A DNA stretch of 64,000 nucleotides, taken from contig JBAIAC010000026.1 in NCBI GenBank assembly GCA_037349315.1, positions 23,899,501 through 23,963,500 on the forward strand. Direction: 5' to 3'. This DNA is from Chelydra serpentina. Taxonomy: Eukaryota; Chordata; Testudines; Chelydridae. Both the position numbers and the translations under genes were made by a program. The notes beneath the pieces are model-generated. The model was not told where the DNA came from, made no database searches, and was given only the letters and a program-made list of their open reading frames with translations. This document shows, piece by piece, positions 24,790 through 36,141 of the stretch (positions are counted from its first letter, which is position 1; every line of letters starts with the position of its first letter).

Positions 24790-25210
24790 AAAGGTTCTTT
24801 TTCTCCACCTTGACCAATATTGTGTTGCTGGATATACTCTCTCAAAGAATCAGTGAAGTCAAAAATGAAAAACAAACTATCATGTAAGTCCATTCCCACT
24901 TACTGTAAGATTGTTCTCTATAATATATTATTCTCTAGTCTACTTTTAAACGTTTCAAGCAATGGGCCTTTCACCACTTCCTTTGGGACACTCTTCCACA
25001 ATGTAACAACAGATCTTATGGTAAGGATATTTTCCCTTATATTCAGCCTAAATACTACTTTGCTTAATTTTATCCCCTTATTCCTATGTATACTCCTTTG
25101 GATCACTCTAAATAATTAATCACTCTACTTTAATGTTTAAACCCTTAAAATATTTGCAAACATTCATTAATACAAGCTACATTTTATCACTTCAGTGAAC
25201 TTCCTCTAAT
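24790..25210 (-). mobile_element. CR1-like LINE 3' fragment
   Basis: The minus-strand frame 24918-25106 reads RNKGIKLSKVVFRLNIRENI and ..VPKEVVKGPLLETFKSRLEN, like the C-terminus of CR1-family ORF2 proteins (the pattern W-x-LP-x-EVV-x-x-PSLE-x-FK). Only the far C-terminal part and flank remain. Confidence 0.7.
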
Positions 25211-25518
25211 CTTCCTTTAAACCAGTAGATAACCTAATGATCAATCCCAGCTGTCTTCCAAAGAGAAAGTAGAGCAGAGTGGGGTCCACTGAATCTCCAA
25301 AATGCATTCAGAATCCACCAGCTCAACAGTAAAGACCCAAAACCAAAGATTTCAGTAGAGTAGTGGGATGGGGGGAGCAAAATCTGCACACTATCAGGTA
25401 TCCATAGTCTGCCATTTTATTTTACTTCTAATTTCGCATTATTCCACTGACTTAGCAGCGGTCCCCAGGCTAGCATAGTGGTTAAGCTATATCTCAGAAC
25501 AAATATTGTTCCGGTAAG

Positions 25519-25881
25519 CAGTGGCAGATTAGCCACTGGGCCAACAGGGCCCATGTCCAGAGGCCCCGGCCAATTGGGGGGGCCCGGAAAAATGGGCACT
25601 TCCGTACCACAACCCACCTGGCGTTCCTGCTGGGGAGCAGGGGAAGCCCCCGTGTACCGACCCTGCTCCCCGGCAGCAGCGCCAGGTGGGCAGGGGAATC
25701 CCCTGCACCCTAACCCCACTCCCCACCAGGAGAGGGTGTGGGGCAAGCCCCCACGCCACAACCCCATTTCCCTGGCAGGAGCGCGGGGGTCTGTGTGAAG
25801 GGGGACTGCAGGTGGAAGGGGTGGGGAGAGGCCCCCCACTTGCTCTGGCCCAGGGCCTCACAAATCCCTAATCCACCTCTG
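25519..25881. mobile_element. hAT-type MITE with near-perfect 8-bp target duplication
   Basis: Ends CAGTGGCAGATTAG and CTAATCCACCTCTG are inverted repeats. Flanks CCGGTAAG (25511-25518) and CCAGTAAG (25882-25889) differ at one base. The GC-rich interior creates long overlapping frames with no coding value. Confidence 0.88.
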
Positions 25882-26004
25882 CCAGTAAGTCCTAGTTATC
25901 TCTTTTGGACAACATGAACTGTTTTCATAACATGCAGTTTTCACAAACACATTTCCAAACCAAGAACTCAGAACACAAGCATTATATTTATAACACCAAC
26001 AGAC

Positions 26005-26175
26005 CCCGGTCGTCAGTGGTGGGATCAAACCTGGGACCTCTGGAGCTTAGTGTATGAGCCTCTACTGCATGAGCTAAAAGACAACTGGCTATTAGAGATA
26101 TCAATGAGCCAGTTCTCCAACCTTAGCTAAGTGGTCTCGGTGCCACTAGATGGGACAGAGCACCACACGCAGGAC
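26005..26175 (-). repeat. tRNA-derived SINE (tortoise Pol III / Cry-type)
   Basis: In the minus sense it has a 5' extension (GGTGCTCTGTCCCATCTAGT), then a tRNA-like body with an A-box-like TAGCTCATGCAGTAGAGG and a B-box GGTTTGATCCC at 26021-26032. The layout fits cryptodiran tRNA SINEs. No intact cloverleaf and no 3' CCA; not a tRNA gene. Confidence 0.7.
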
Positions 26176-26879
26176 GTGTGTTGGTTACACATTTATATTT
26201 CTTTGTGTTTAAACTCAGCTTTCAGACTCTCTTTGGTAAAAAATCTAACATTCCTACTGCCACTAGAGACCTTCAGGTTTGCTGTCCAACCCTAGAACTG
26301 ACTATACTTCTTGAAGTCCTTTGTTATCATATTGTAGTGTTTCCTCTTTTATCAGCTATTCTCTCAGCAAGTCCATACCTAACATAGCAAGTGATTATGA
26401 CTCATATGCCTACACCCAAATGAATCAAAACCGAAAGGAAAAATTAATTCTACAGCCAAGTTGCTCAATAGCAAAAAAGCATGTTCTTGATGGTACTGAT
26501 CTCTCAATCTAACCTGAGAAACACAATACATACAGTGCAATACACAGCTGGATTATCACCACTAGATATGTTACATACAGCTTCAATAGGGTCAACAAAT
26601 ATGAAAAACTGCCCTTGTTTGATTTCACAGTTCTATCACTATTCTTTACCTGTAGTACCCATAATGTGCTAAGTACTGTCCACATACACAAATACACAGT
26701 TCCAGCCCCAAAGAATTCACAGTTTACTCAAACCTTGAACACTGTGGCTTAGATCAAGTATGTAGGTGTATAAATAGGTTTTTGGCTCATCACATTAGTC
26801 ACTCATCAATATTTTTTCAGTATCGAAAGGAAAACCTAATCAAAGATTCCATCCAGCTTTCCTTAACTAGCAGGAATTA

Positions 26880-26960
26880 ATACCACCACCTCAGTCTTTC
26901 ACCCGCAGAGCTCAAGGTGCTTTACAAAGGAGGTATCACTATCTCCTCTTTGATCCATCA
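26880..26960. repeat. Possible MIR/L2-like fragment
   Basis: AGCTCAAGGTGCTTTACAAA followed by ATCCATCAGCG resembles the AAGTGCTTTACA region of MIR/L2 elements. Short and weak. Confidence 0.35.
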
Positions 26961-27554
26961 GCGGCATCATACAATTTTAAAACTGAAGTTTCTGTCTCCT
27001 ATTAATTTCTACATTCATGCACCACAACTGTACATGGTCCCAGAGATGAAAATGTATACTAAAGCATCCCCTCACACATCTAAAATGGTGCTACCAATCT
27101 CACTTCAGCTTTGCAGCAACATCTTGATTCTGCCATAACATTTTTGTTCCATATCTCTTCCTTAAATGAGAAAACAAGAAAACTGTTTTCTTATTATTTT
27201 GATGCAACTTCAATTTGAGGGAAAATTCACAAAATACTTTAAAACAACAAACTGAGACAGCTTCTGCGTGGGACTTTCAAGATTGCTCAGCACTGGCATA
27301 ATCTTGTTGCCACTGAAGCTAATGGGAGTTTGACCAGAGACTTCCACAGAATCAGAGTTTAGCTAATGCAGGACTTTAGAAAAGTCTACTGCCTCAATGC
27401 AGGATGTGAGACTGAGTGAGGTGGGAAGCCCTGAAATATCTACATTATAGAATAGCTATATATTACAACCATGATTGTCCAAAGGTTTCAGAGACACTTC
27501 AAACTCTGACTCCTTTGTAAAAATCAGAAAAATCAAGAGAGAGGGCCAGTAGAT

Positions 27555-27874
27555 CAGGGGTCTCAAACACGCGGCCCGCGGGCCACATGTGGCCTGCAGA
27601 GTTATTTCCTGCGGCCCGCCATAGCGCCGACTCCACTGGCAGCCAAACGCCAAACATTACTGAGTGTTTATATTTTATTAAAACCCCTCTTTGCATTACA
27701 GTTTTTAAAAAGTTAATACATTGACTTATAATAGAATACTCTATTACTCTTCATTTTTTTCATTTTTGACTATACTTTTGTATCATTGTATGAAAAGGTT
27801 TCAGTGATGCCGCCCTCGGGCCAATTTACTAGTTCTCATGTGGCCCTCGTGGTGATTTGAGTTTGAGATCCCTG
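27555..27874. mobile_element. hAT-type MITE with near-perfect 8-bp target duplication
   Basis: Ends CAGGGGTCTCAAAC and GTTTGAGATCCCTG are perfect inverted repeats apart from one base. Flanks CAGTAGAT (27547-27554) and CAGTAGAC (27875-27882) differ at one base. The interior has a GCGGCCCGCGGGCC segment near the left end. Confidence 0.9.
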
Positions 27875-29523
27875 CAGTAGACTGACTCTCCTAGTTTTAG
27901 AAGGCACTGAATGACTCCATAGACAGGCTGGCGTCTAGAGAGGCTATACTCCAAGTAGTTCTGCCCCTTTAAAGCTGGACAGTCTGCAAAGCCACCTGAA
28001 ATTCTCTTTGGTGAGCTCCAAGTTTAGAGAATCTGAAGCCCAGCCAGCTTTTTCCCTAAGCACTGGTCAACTTTAGTCAGGCCAGCTGTAATCTTCCTCT
28101 GTCGGTCTGTCTTGGGCAATCTGGCCAATGGCCCTTATTGTGCTCTGGGTTTGGGGAACACAGACTACTGTGAAGAGTGCACAGTGGTTACCATTAAAAG
28201 GTCAATATTTCTAATACTTACCATACAGTTGTAGTGAAGATACTTCAGTGTCTGCCTGTAATTGGAACAATGGTTGTTGTGGTAACTCAGATAACCTAGT
28301 ACAATGATTGTTGTCAGATGCTGACTTAACCAATCTAGCACAATCTAGGCGATATAACAGGGCTTTGGTTAACCTGAGGTTCAGTTCAATCAGCAATACT
28401 ACTAATACACAACAGACACAGAAGTATAGATTTATATAAAGCTCTTCTTTATATAATAAAACTTTTCTGTATGTTTTCTAAATGTATTTCCATCCTGTAG
28501 TAGTCCTTAAACACACTTTTTCTGGCAAGTCAAGATGTAACCTTCTGCCTTTGCAGCTATTGCTACTTCATGAGACTACAGCAGTCATTTCATTTCTCCA
28601 AATGAGATTGAAACATGTACCCAAGAACAGTCATTTTACCAATTCACAATACAGACCTGTCATATTGCAGGCCCACCCAACCAGTGCTTAAAACATGCCA
28701 CTTTTTAAGTTGTCAGCTATGATATATTTGATTGGAAATGAAGTTGTATGTACAGAATAAGTTAACAGATGACTGAGCAGGCATTCATATTGCTACTCTG
28801 TACCATTTTGTTCTAAATAATACAACATTCCGAAAAAGGATTTCCTTAACAGAGAGGAGCGAATTCACACAGATAAAAGAGAGAGGCAACAGCAGCCAAG
28901 TCCAGATTCAAGATGACATCCACATGTCTCATGTTTACTATAAAAGATATAAGGTCAAGTATCTTAGCATCTCAAAAAGTTCATATAATTCACTACAACT
29001 GTTCTCTTAGGACTTTGCTATTTCTACTATAAAATAATTATTTTAGATTTTAAAAGTTAATTATTAAACTGTTTTAAGAAGCAAATGTACTGTCCAAATG
29101 ACATGGAGCTCAAATGGGCATTTAAAAATTGTGCATTGTTACTTTTTAATTAAATAAACTATTTAAAGTTAAACATTTAAAATAGATTTTTCCCCCCAAC
29201 TATTTATTTCCTTTCCTGAGCCTACTATTTCAAGGAACACTCATGTGACTAACAAGTGCTGGCGAAGCTGTTATACTTGCATTTTAGAATCCTGATAAAG
29301 CAGAATTCCATCAGCTTAAGATAATATATTCTAATTTGCTCATCTTAATTTTTAAACCAAAGTTGTGTACTATACTCACATATACATGTGAACTGCAAAC
29401 AAAGAAATACTTTTCACCATTTCACAAAAGTGGTTAAGACAGACAAGAATGGATTGCCATATCATTAGACTTAGGCTTTTGTAGAAACTGAAAAAATACA
29501 TACAGAAGGCTATATATGCTATA

Positions 29524-29640
29524 CCATGGGCCCAATGGTACCACCCTTATTATTCACAGTGAGTAGAAACTTACTACATGAGCAGTCCCATTGAAATGTG
29601 TGCATGTAGTAGGATATTATTCAGTGTAAGCAAGAGTGGG
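29524..29640. repeat. Palindromic MITE
   Basis: ACCACCCTTATTATTCACAG..ATTCAGTGTAAGCAAGAGTGG with a central CAGTCCCATTGAAATG. Degenerate palindrome of the same general type as 29947-30072. Confidence 0.5.
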
Positions 29641-29946
29641 GAAATAACATTTTGGTATTGTGGCTAGACCAAGCTGATTGGAACAGTAAAATTATTTTCT
29701 TCTCCATAGTTTTCTAATTAAAAATGTACAGAAGAGTTTTAAAAGGCACCCTCCCTTTTTCATTTTAAATCAAATTAAAATCTAATCAAAGCAGAATAAT
29801 TTAACACTGATTGCGCATGATCATATGATCATCTTTAAAATCTGAATTCTTCCTGTGAGTCTTAAAAAGCTAGCTCTCTTGTACTGCTGTAATTAGGTAA
29901 GTATCCACTGTAACTATATAAAAATCTCTATGTCCCAGAAATGAAC

Positions 29947-30072
29947 GCCCTGATCCTGCAAAGACTTATGCACATCCTTAGCTTTATAGTGTTAGTACTT
30001 CCATTAAAATTAACAGGAATACTCACAGTACATAAAGGTGAGTATGTGCGTAAATCTTTGTAGGATCAGTAC
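29947..30072. repeat. Palindromic MITE (CTGATCCTGCAAAG..CTTTGTAGGATCAG)
   Basis: Terminal inverted repeats CTGATCCTGCAAAGACTTA and TAAATCTTTGTAGGATCAG, with CTCACAGTACATAAAGGTGAG inside. Same family at 33716-33836 and 63787-63926. Confidence 0.65.
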
Positions 30073-30220
30073 CTAACATACCATATCAGAAAGACAAGAA
30101 AATGAAAAACGGAAGTATTTCAAAATTAGAATGTATCAACGGAAATAAAGAGTAACTTTAAAACCACTATTTTAAAAATTCAACCTATTTAGAAGTTTTC
30201 CTTTATGTTTTAGTACCTAC

Positions 30221-30475
30221 CAGTTGAGAACTCTGATTGGACTGTACTAGTTTAACCTGAGGAGGCTGAACTGTATTTGATACAAATGTGCAAATGCTGT
30301 TTGGTTGCCTTATTCCTACTGTCTGAGTTGTGACACTAGAGGAAATACTTCCAGAGGCAGGTTGAGGTATAACTTGTGACAGCTTGGTTTGCTGAAGCGG
30401 CTGCTGAGATGGCTGTCCTTGCAAAACCGAATGTTGGCTATTCAATAAAGATTGTCTCAATGCCGGCAGACTTTT
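30221..30475 (-). CDS. TAF4: TAF4 coding exon 7
   Basis: 255 bp, 85 codons, phase 0, residues 678-762. It starts KSLPALRQSLLNSQHS, closing the TAFH domain, then runs into a Gln/Ser-rich linker with a QPPQVKLVQSNQ segment resembling the corresponding TAF4 linker. The acceptor follows a run of T (TTTTTTTTAG|AAAAGT); the donor is CAACTG|GTAGGTAC. The open frame continues a few codons past the donor, so ORF ends should not be used. Confidence 0.92.
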
Positions 30476-32338
30476 CTAAAAAAAAAATTAAAAAAAAAAA
30501 GGAAGAAAAATGGGGAAAAATCAAACTTACTAAACCATCAAAAAAAGAGTCTGTTTTTGAAATGTATACACACACACTGGAAAGCATACAACTGGTTTTA
30601 AAGATTTATGACCTGTCTAGCACTTCAGGAGAAATAAACTTGTACATTTTAACATTCTTCATATTTTATATGAAGAGGGAAAATTCAGCATGGATCTCAT
30701 CACAAAAGTTATTAATTTTGAATTTGGTCAACACAGTGGGCTAGATTATGATCTATCCTAATCCCACCACACAGGGGAGTAAGGCCCCAAAACCAGCAGC
30801 CCATTAGGACCACCTGAAGCATGGATTTAGATCCTGTGAGGAACAAAAAGTGGATGAGGAAAAGCAGAAGGGCAGCAATGAGCACCATTCCTACTGTATG
30901 CTGGCAGAAGTAAGATGCACCCCTCCAAAGACTACAGTAAGATCTCTCTCCCCATAGAGTACCTAAAGCAAAAAGATTTAATTGTGGGTGTCTTAGGGCA
31001 ATAGATGCGTACTGTATTATTACTGATGTACTGTACTGACTTCATTAGAAAAGTGTGCTATTGTGTGCTTCGTGTTCAGACTGGTTCATCCAAAAAAAAA
31101 AGTTCTAAAAGAGTACACTGTATTTTATGAATAAACTTTTTACTTTTTAAATTATCTTCTTTTGAAGTGCTCCTCCAGGCAGCTACAGGCTTTCGCAGTG
31201 CTTACCCCAGGCTGTAGTCACTTTTAACTTCTGTTTTTTATTTAAAAACATAATTGTTGTTGCCAAGAAATGACTTCAAAGAAAGGGAAGAAGTTAAAAC
31301 TTTTTGCCAGAGATGGCTGAAGAAGGAAAGCAGGGAAGAGAGTAAAAATAAAGAGTTAATTATATCCTAGAAGAGAACAGAGGAGAAAGGACAGGAAAGG
31401 AAAAGGAACAGGGAAGGAGGATTAAAAAATGAGAGGAAAAGTCTGCCCTAAACTGACAGATTGCAAGTTGGGAGAAAAATAGAAAACCATGATAGATGTG
31501 GGTGAACAACAAACATACATGTTTTACATCTAGGAGCGGATGTTGAGTACCAGAGCGCCAAATTCTGCTTACTCTGCTCACATAAGTAAGCAGCTGGAAG
31601 TCAATGATAGATTTGAATAAGTAAGGCAAGCAAAATTTAACTGCATGTGCTAATTTTGGAGTACAAGAAACAATCTCATTTGATACCACATTTTATAATA
31701 TTTCTCCAGATCTTCCCCATTATAGGTGAGCCCTGCTCCAGGAGGACCACCCTGACAGAATTTACTAATCAATTATTTCAACAAAAAGCAACAGCATGTT
31801 CCAGAGAAGAGTTTAGTAATCTCCCTTACACACTGCCATGTACACTGAATGTACTTGATCGCTCTTATGTAGACAAGACAAAAGCACTAGAAAAAAGTAT
31901 TTCAACATGGGAACTACAAACATACTGGTGAAGTAACCTACCATACCACTTGTGACTGGTGTACTTTATTATAGACAATACCGTGTTTATTTGTCATAGA
32001 AAAGTAAACCCATTACAAGAGTAAGATACCTAAAGTAATGAGGGTGGTCTTTAACTACCTATATTAAATGTGATGTAATAAAGCTGCCAAATACAACCCA
32101 TTTCTTCACATTTTCCATTTAAATATATGAATATAATATTCAAGTAACCCACAGAATATTTATGTTTCTAAATTAGAGTTTGTCTTCTTTTTCTATGTAA
32201 TCGTAACAAAAATGTTCTAGACAGTCAAAACTGATTACGTATTGTGTGCTAGTTTGTACATTCTAAAAAAATTTAAACCTGAAGTAATGAAGCCTATTCG
32301 GTAGATAAATTTAAGATCCAAACAATATTTATATTCAC
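30476..32338 (-). other. TAF4 intron 6
   Basis: 1.9 kb, AT-rich. 30480-30525 is A/T-run sequence forming the exon 7 polypyrimidine tract in the transcript sense. No repeat family or gene recognised in the rest. Confidence 0.6.
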
Positions 32339-32428
32339 CTTCAGGAAAGGTACTAGATATGGCTGAGGAGATGATTTCAGCTCTGACTGAAGGCAGCCTG
32401 TAAATTCTTCTGGATCAATCTTTGCATC
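32339..32428 (-). CDS. TAF4: TAF4 coding exon 6 (TAFH/NHR1 domain, second part)
   Basis: 90 bp, 30 codons, phase 0, residues 648-677. It encodes DAKIDPEEFT followed by ELKSSPQPYLVPFLK, the second half of the TAFH domain. DAK and ELKSS resemble remembered human TAF4B, whereas PYLVPFLK resembles TAF4. The acceptor is CCCCCTCCAG|GATGCA; the donor is CTGAAG|GTGAAT. Confidence 0.95.
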
Positions 32429-32634
32429 CTGGAGGGGGGAAAGAAAAAATAACTATTTGGGATTTTTCTGTTTTCTCAAAAAATGAGAACATATACTAGG
32501 ATAGGCTAACACTGTGGAAATATTTATATATCTAGACAGATAAGCTACAAATCAACAGGGACTTTTAAAGTCCCTCAAACTCATCCACAGCTATAAAATC
32601 TTTCTATCAAGAACTAACTAACTCACTCGCTCTC

Positions 32635-32684
<50 letters not shown>
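32635..32684. repeat. (GT)n(AT)n microsatellite
   Basis: About 18 GT units followed by 7 AT units, some 200 bp upstream of the exon 6 acceptor in the transcript sense. Confidence 0.97.
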
Positions 32685-33715
32685 TTATTAAAAAAAAACT
32701 CAGGAATCTGTGACCTTTATGTATGCAACTCCCTCAGGGATGCACACTTAAAGAAACAACTGGATCCCATAAACATGCAAGTCTTTATTCAATACTTCCA
32801 TTCTGTTGATTACTTTCAGACAGTGATTTCTTTAAAACACTAATCCAAAAACTGGTGTTTAAAAACAACCTTGAAAAACTATTATAACATTTAATAGCCC
32901 TGGCACAAAATCTATCAGAATAAGAAAAAGATTATTTACTTGATGGTTAAAAAACCCCCACACTCAGATGAGTGAACAAGTAGAATTTTGAAAGTCTGAT
33001 TTAAAATAGAAGAATGATATGTATGTTTATTAGTGAAGATGAAGGATCTACTGAAGCTAAGTACATTTTTAGTGTTTCTGAAACTATCATTAGTTAAATA
33101 CTTATAGGCTGTCTAATGATTCAGCTATCCCACTCTTGAGCCTCTCTGTGGTTAATATAGTATAGTAATGAAGAAACAGAATATACGTGCTATATTTATT
33201 TTTCAATGTTTTAAACTTTAATTCTTTAAAACTATTCGTTTTCAAAAGTTCAAGCTAATTTTTATTGGAACCACTAATATTTTTGTCGGATCACTTTTAT
33301 GTGGGAAAGAGTCTTAGACTTTCCAAATCAAAATGTTTAAAATGTGCAAGTGTTCCTTGATGATCAATTCAAGACCATCATCTTCTTTCAGGTGCATATT
33401 CCTTGGCATACACAAAGAATGCAAGCTTGACTATTTGTCAAAGCCTTTGATAAAGTCTGTTTGCAGTGTATATCTGTACTGTAGTGTACACTGAAACATC
33501 TGTAGTACTGGAGGCTAACATAAGGCAGTTTTTCTGCAGGACCAATCACATAGATTTCATCTACCGAAAATACTATTTTGGTCATATAACTCATTTCATT
33601 TAAGTTTGGAATTTTTGAAATCCACGGGCATTCAAGCCCCACTCTTGCAAAAAGAATCTCAGGGATCTGTTTACAGAATCTTGGCCTTAGTGATGACTTA
33701 GAAAAATGTTTCAGT

Positions 33716-33836
33716 TAGTCCACGATCCTGCAAGTTGTTCCAGAAACACAGATCCCTACATCCATACAGAGCTCAAATTACTTGAATGGGACTTTAATTG
33801 TGACATAAGAGACCACAGCTTACAGGATCAGAGCCA
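33716..33836. repeat. Palindromic MITE (CACGATCCTGCAAG..CTTACAGGATCAG)
   Basis: Degenerate copy of the family at 29947-30072, with inverted ends GATCCTGCAAGTTG and CAGCTTACAGGATC. Confidence 0.5.
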
Positions 33837-34190
33837 CAGAGAGCTCTCACAAAACATATTTAATTTATTATATTTCTAAATAAACTTCATCAAAATATTA
33901 TCCATCAAAACAAGTGTATTGTTCATAATGTTTATTAAATATTGCGACATTAATCAACATTTTAACCCACTACAAACAAAAGAAAATACAGCTTGATTAA
34001 CAATGAAATTGTGAGGTTGCATTCAGTGCAGAAACATCTGTATGACTGTATTTTTAAGCAACACTTTTACCTTTCAACACTACTTTACTGCAAGCAGAAG
34101 CTAAAAATAGATGAGTATCAAATATAGTAACAATTTTCAATATCTATAAACAGCACGCACAGTATACAATTAACACAGCTTAATATTTAC

Positions 34191-34313
34191 CAGCAAGTCC
34201 TGAACCAGAGCTTTCACATTACGGGATGTTTCTGGAGAAGGTGAATTATGGGAAGCAAGTTTTATCAGGGTAGCTAAAAAGTTTTTGCATTTCTTCACAT
34301 TCTCTTGCATTTC
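34191..34313 (-). CDS. TAF4: TAF4 coding exon 5 (TAFH/NHR1 domain, first part)
   Basis: 123 bp, 41 codons, phase 0 at both ends, residues 607-647. It carries the hallmark opening of the TAFH (NHR1) domain, ENVKKCKNFLATLIKLAS, followed by NVKALVQDLL. The TAFH domain is a helical module found in TAF4, TAF4B and ETO/MTG proteins that binds short hydrophobic activator or coactivator motifs. The acceptor has a long pyrimidine run ending AAACAG and the donor is CTG|GTAAAT. Identity to the family is unmistakable here. Confidence 0.95.
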
Positions 34314-35240
34314 CTGTTTAAAAAAAAATCAGATATACATAGTATTTTGATATTGTTCACTGCATAGACTAATACATGTAAATAATGGGAAAACTAGAAC
34401 ATTTCTTATCCAAATAAAAGTAATTTGAAAAGTGTCTTCAGTTATTTGGCTATTGCCGCTATAGTTTGGCACTCTTTTCACTTCCGTTTAATCACTAATA
34501 GTCATGCCATACAGTTACTAACGAAATTAATCATAGAAATATTTATTTTTCATGTCCAATATGCTATCATTCATTATATCCTTCATGGTTCATGGAACTG
34601 CAACCCTACATGATAAAAACCATCATGAAATATGTCAAAAATCCAAGCAATCACCGAGCTGGCAGATACTGAATTCACAGTTTCTCTTTCCTATTTTTTA
34701 ACTTTTTAAATTACTACTTCAATATAATATCAACTGTACCAATCAAATCAAATAATAAATAAATACATTTCAAATATCATGTCTAAATCCCAATTTATTT
34801 TATCAGTTTACTATAACATATGCTCTAATCCTAACCCACCATGACCTTTAAAACTGTCAGTTTGCCATATACTGAGGACAAGGCCACTGATATTATAGAA
34901 CAAGGCACACAGTTATTATAATAATGGAGTCCGGCAGTATAATTAGAGGTCTATTTGTTCCAATTACAGAAATACTCCTTACACTGCGCAATGCTTGGAC
35001 AAAGTTGGCCAAGTTAACTGTCAAGATCACTGCTAGTCCCTCAAAGCAGGCATTATATTTAGCTAAAATGTGTTCTTTACAGAATGTATAAGGAGGCCAC
35101 TAACAGGATGTCATGGGAATTGGGCTGGTGTGAAAGCTCTTCCTGGTATTAAATAAAACTGAAAAGTGCACACTTAACCAAGAAACAAAACCCCTATTAA
35201 TCTTCTAAACAGTTAAACATTCCAGAACTTACATACAAAC
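34314..35240 (-). other. TAF4 intron 4
   Basis: 0.9 kb with no recognisable repeat or gene. AT-rich; the acceptor has a long T run. Confidence 0.6.
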
Positions 35241-35468
35241 CTGTGATACAACTGTAGTCCCTGGTACAGGAGAGCTAGGTATGACCTGGGGCTGTGCTGG
35301 TACTTGTCCTGTCGTATGAGGTGGAAGTGGCAATAGAGGCTGACCTTGGGGTTGTGCTGGGGTTTGAGTTTGTCCTCCAAAAATTACTGTAGGTTGTTGA
35401 GTTGCTGGGGTTCCAGTTGCTACTGTTGTTTTAATTAAGCTCTGAGCACCTGTGGTAGCTACTGATAC
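35241..35468 (-). CDS. TAF4: TAF4 coding exon 4
   Basis: 228 bp, 76 codons, phase 0 at both ends, residues 531-606. It encodes a Pro/Gln/Thr-rich linker beginning VSVATTGAQSLIKTTVATG and ending VPGTTVVSQ, just before the TAFH domain. The acceptor is TTATCAG|GTATCA. The donor is CACAG|GTTTGTATG: position +3 is T instead of A/G, a weak intron side partly offset by the consensus CAG exon end. Confidence 0.82.
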
Positions 35469-36012
35469 CTGATAACATTGTTATAATCAAAAAGCAGATA
35501 ATTACCTTTTTTAATATCTTTTATTCGATAATAAAGCTTTAAAACCCCCAAATTGCAAATTTACCCTTCCCTTCTACTGCTGAGTTTAGCATCTTATTAC
35601 AACAAGAAAATATTCTTCCTTAAGGTTACAATTTGAGGGCCCAACTGTGTCACACCTTACTCGTGTTACTTTACTTTTTGAGTGGTCCCTTTAATTTCAA
35701 TGGAACTGTTCAAAGAGAAATGTATTACTAAACAAGAATATGGGTGGTATAATCTGGCTCTTTCACATTAGAGAGCTTGAGGGGCAAATTTACCACTAGC
35801 ATTAGTGTGTGTAACTCCAATGGCAGTGAGTTTCGCCCTCACTATATTTGGAAAATAAACTCATGGGTAAAACTCATTTTTTTTCTGTTTGTAATACAAG
35901 TAGTGTATTAATATTTATCACCAAAACTCATTTAGAAAGCCTGACCTATATGACTAGTTGCATCGGCATTCATTTGTGTTCGTGTTGTGCTGGTAACACT
36001 TTTAATACTTAC
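35469..36012 (-). other. TAF4 intron 3, mostly a palindromic MITE
   Basis: About 35638-35762 is a degenerate palindrome (GGGCCCAACTGTGTCACACC..GGGTGGTATAATCTGGCTC, centre CCCTTTAATTTCAATGGAAC). The rest is unremarkable. Confidence 0.5.
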
Positions 36013-36141
36013 TGTAGGGTGTGACAAAGTGGAGCCTCCAGGTAAGGTTGCAGTAGATGTAGCACTAGCAGTTGACTGTACAACTTTGGCTTGCACTGGA
36101 AGTCCCAGGTGGACAGCAGATGCGGCTACAGAAGTTGGTTG
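36013..36141 (-). CDS. TAF4: TAF4 coding exon 3
   Basis: 129 bp, exactly 43 codons, phase 0 at both ends, residues 488-530. The acceptor is TTATACTAG|CAACCA and the donor ACA|GTAAGTATT. The peptide is rich in Ser, Thr, Ala and Val (starting QPTSVAASAVHLG), typical of the fast-evolving linker of TAF4 proteins. The call rests on the open frame, clean splice sites and phase match with both neighbours, not on strong motif identity. Confidence 0.78.

Larger units (their letters stand above)
21160..30220 (-). other. TAF4 intron 7
   Basis: 9 kb. Contains microsatellites (21205-21356), an inverted repeat (22018-22231), a degenerate LINE-like region (22540-23130), the 7SL-derived element (23717-23945), a hairpin (24430-24557), a CR1-like remnant (24790-25210), hAT MITEs (25519-25881, 27555-27874), a tRNA SINE (26005-26175), a short MIR/L2-like patch (26880-26960) and palindromic MITEs (29524-29640, 29947-30072). 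27900-29500 shows nothing recognisable. Confidence 0.75.
32429..34190 (-). other. TAF4 intron 5
   Basis: Contains the (GT)n(AT)n microsatellite (32635-32684) and a palindromic MITE (33716-33836). Otherwise nothing recognised. Confidence 0.65.

Noticed and set aside
25417..25871. Overlapping frames of 61-140 codons
   Set aside because: Inside the GC-rich hAT MITE at 25519-25881.
26005..26090. Possible tRNA gene
   Set aside because: A- and B-box-like sequences are present but stems are not paired and the body continues into SINE sequence.
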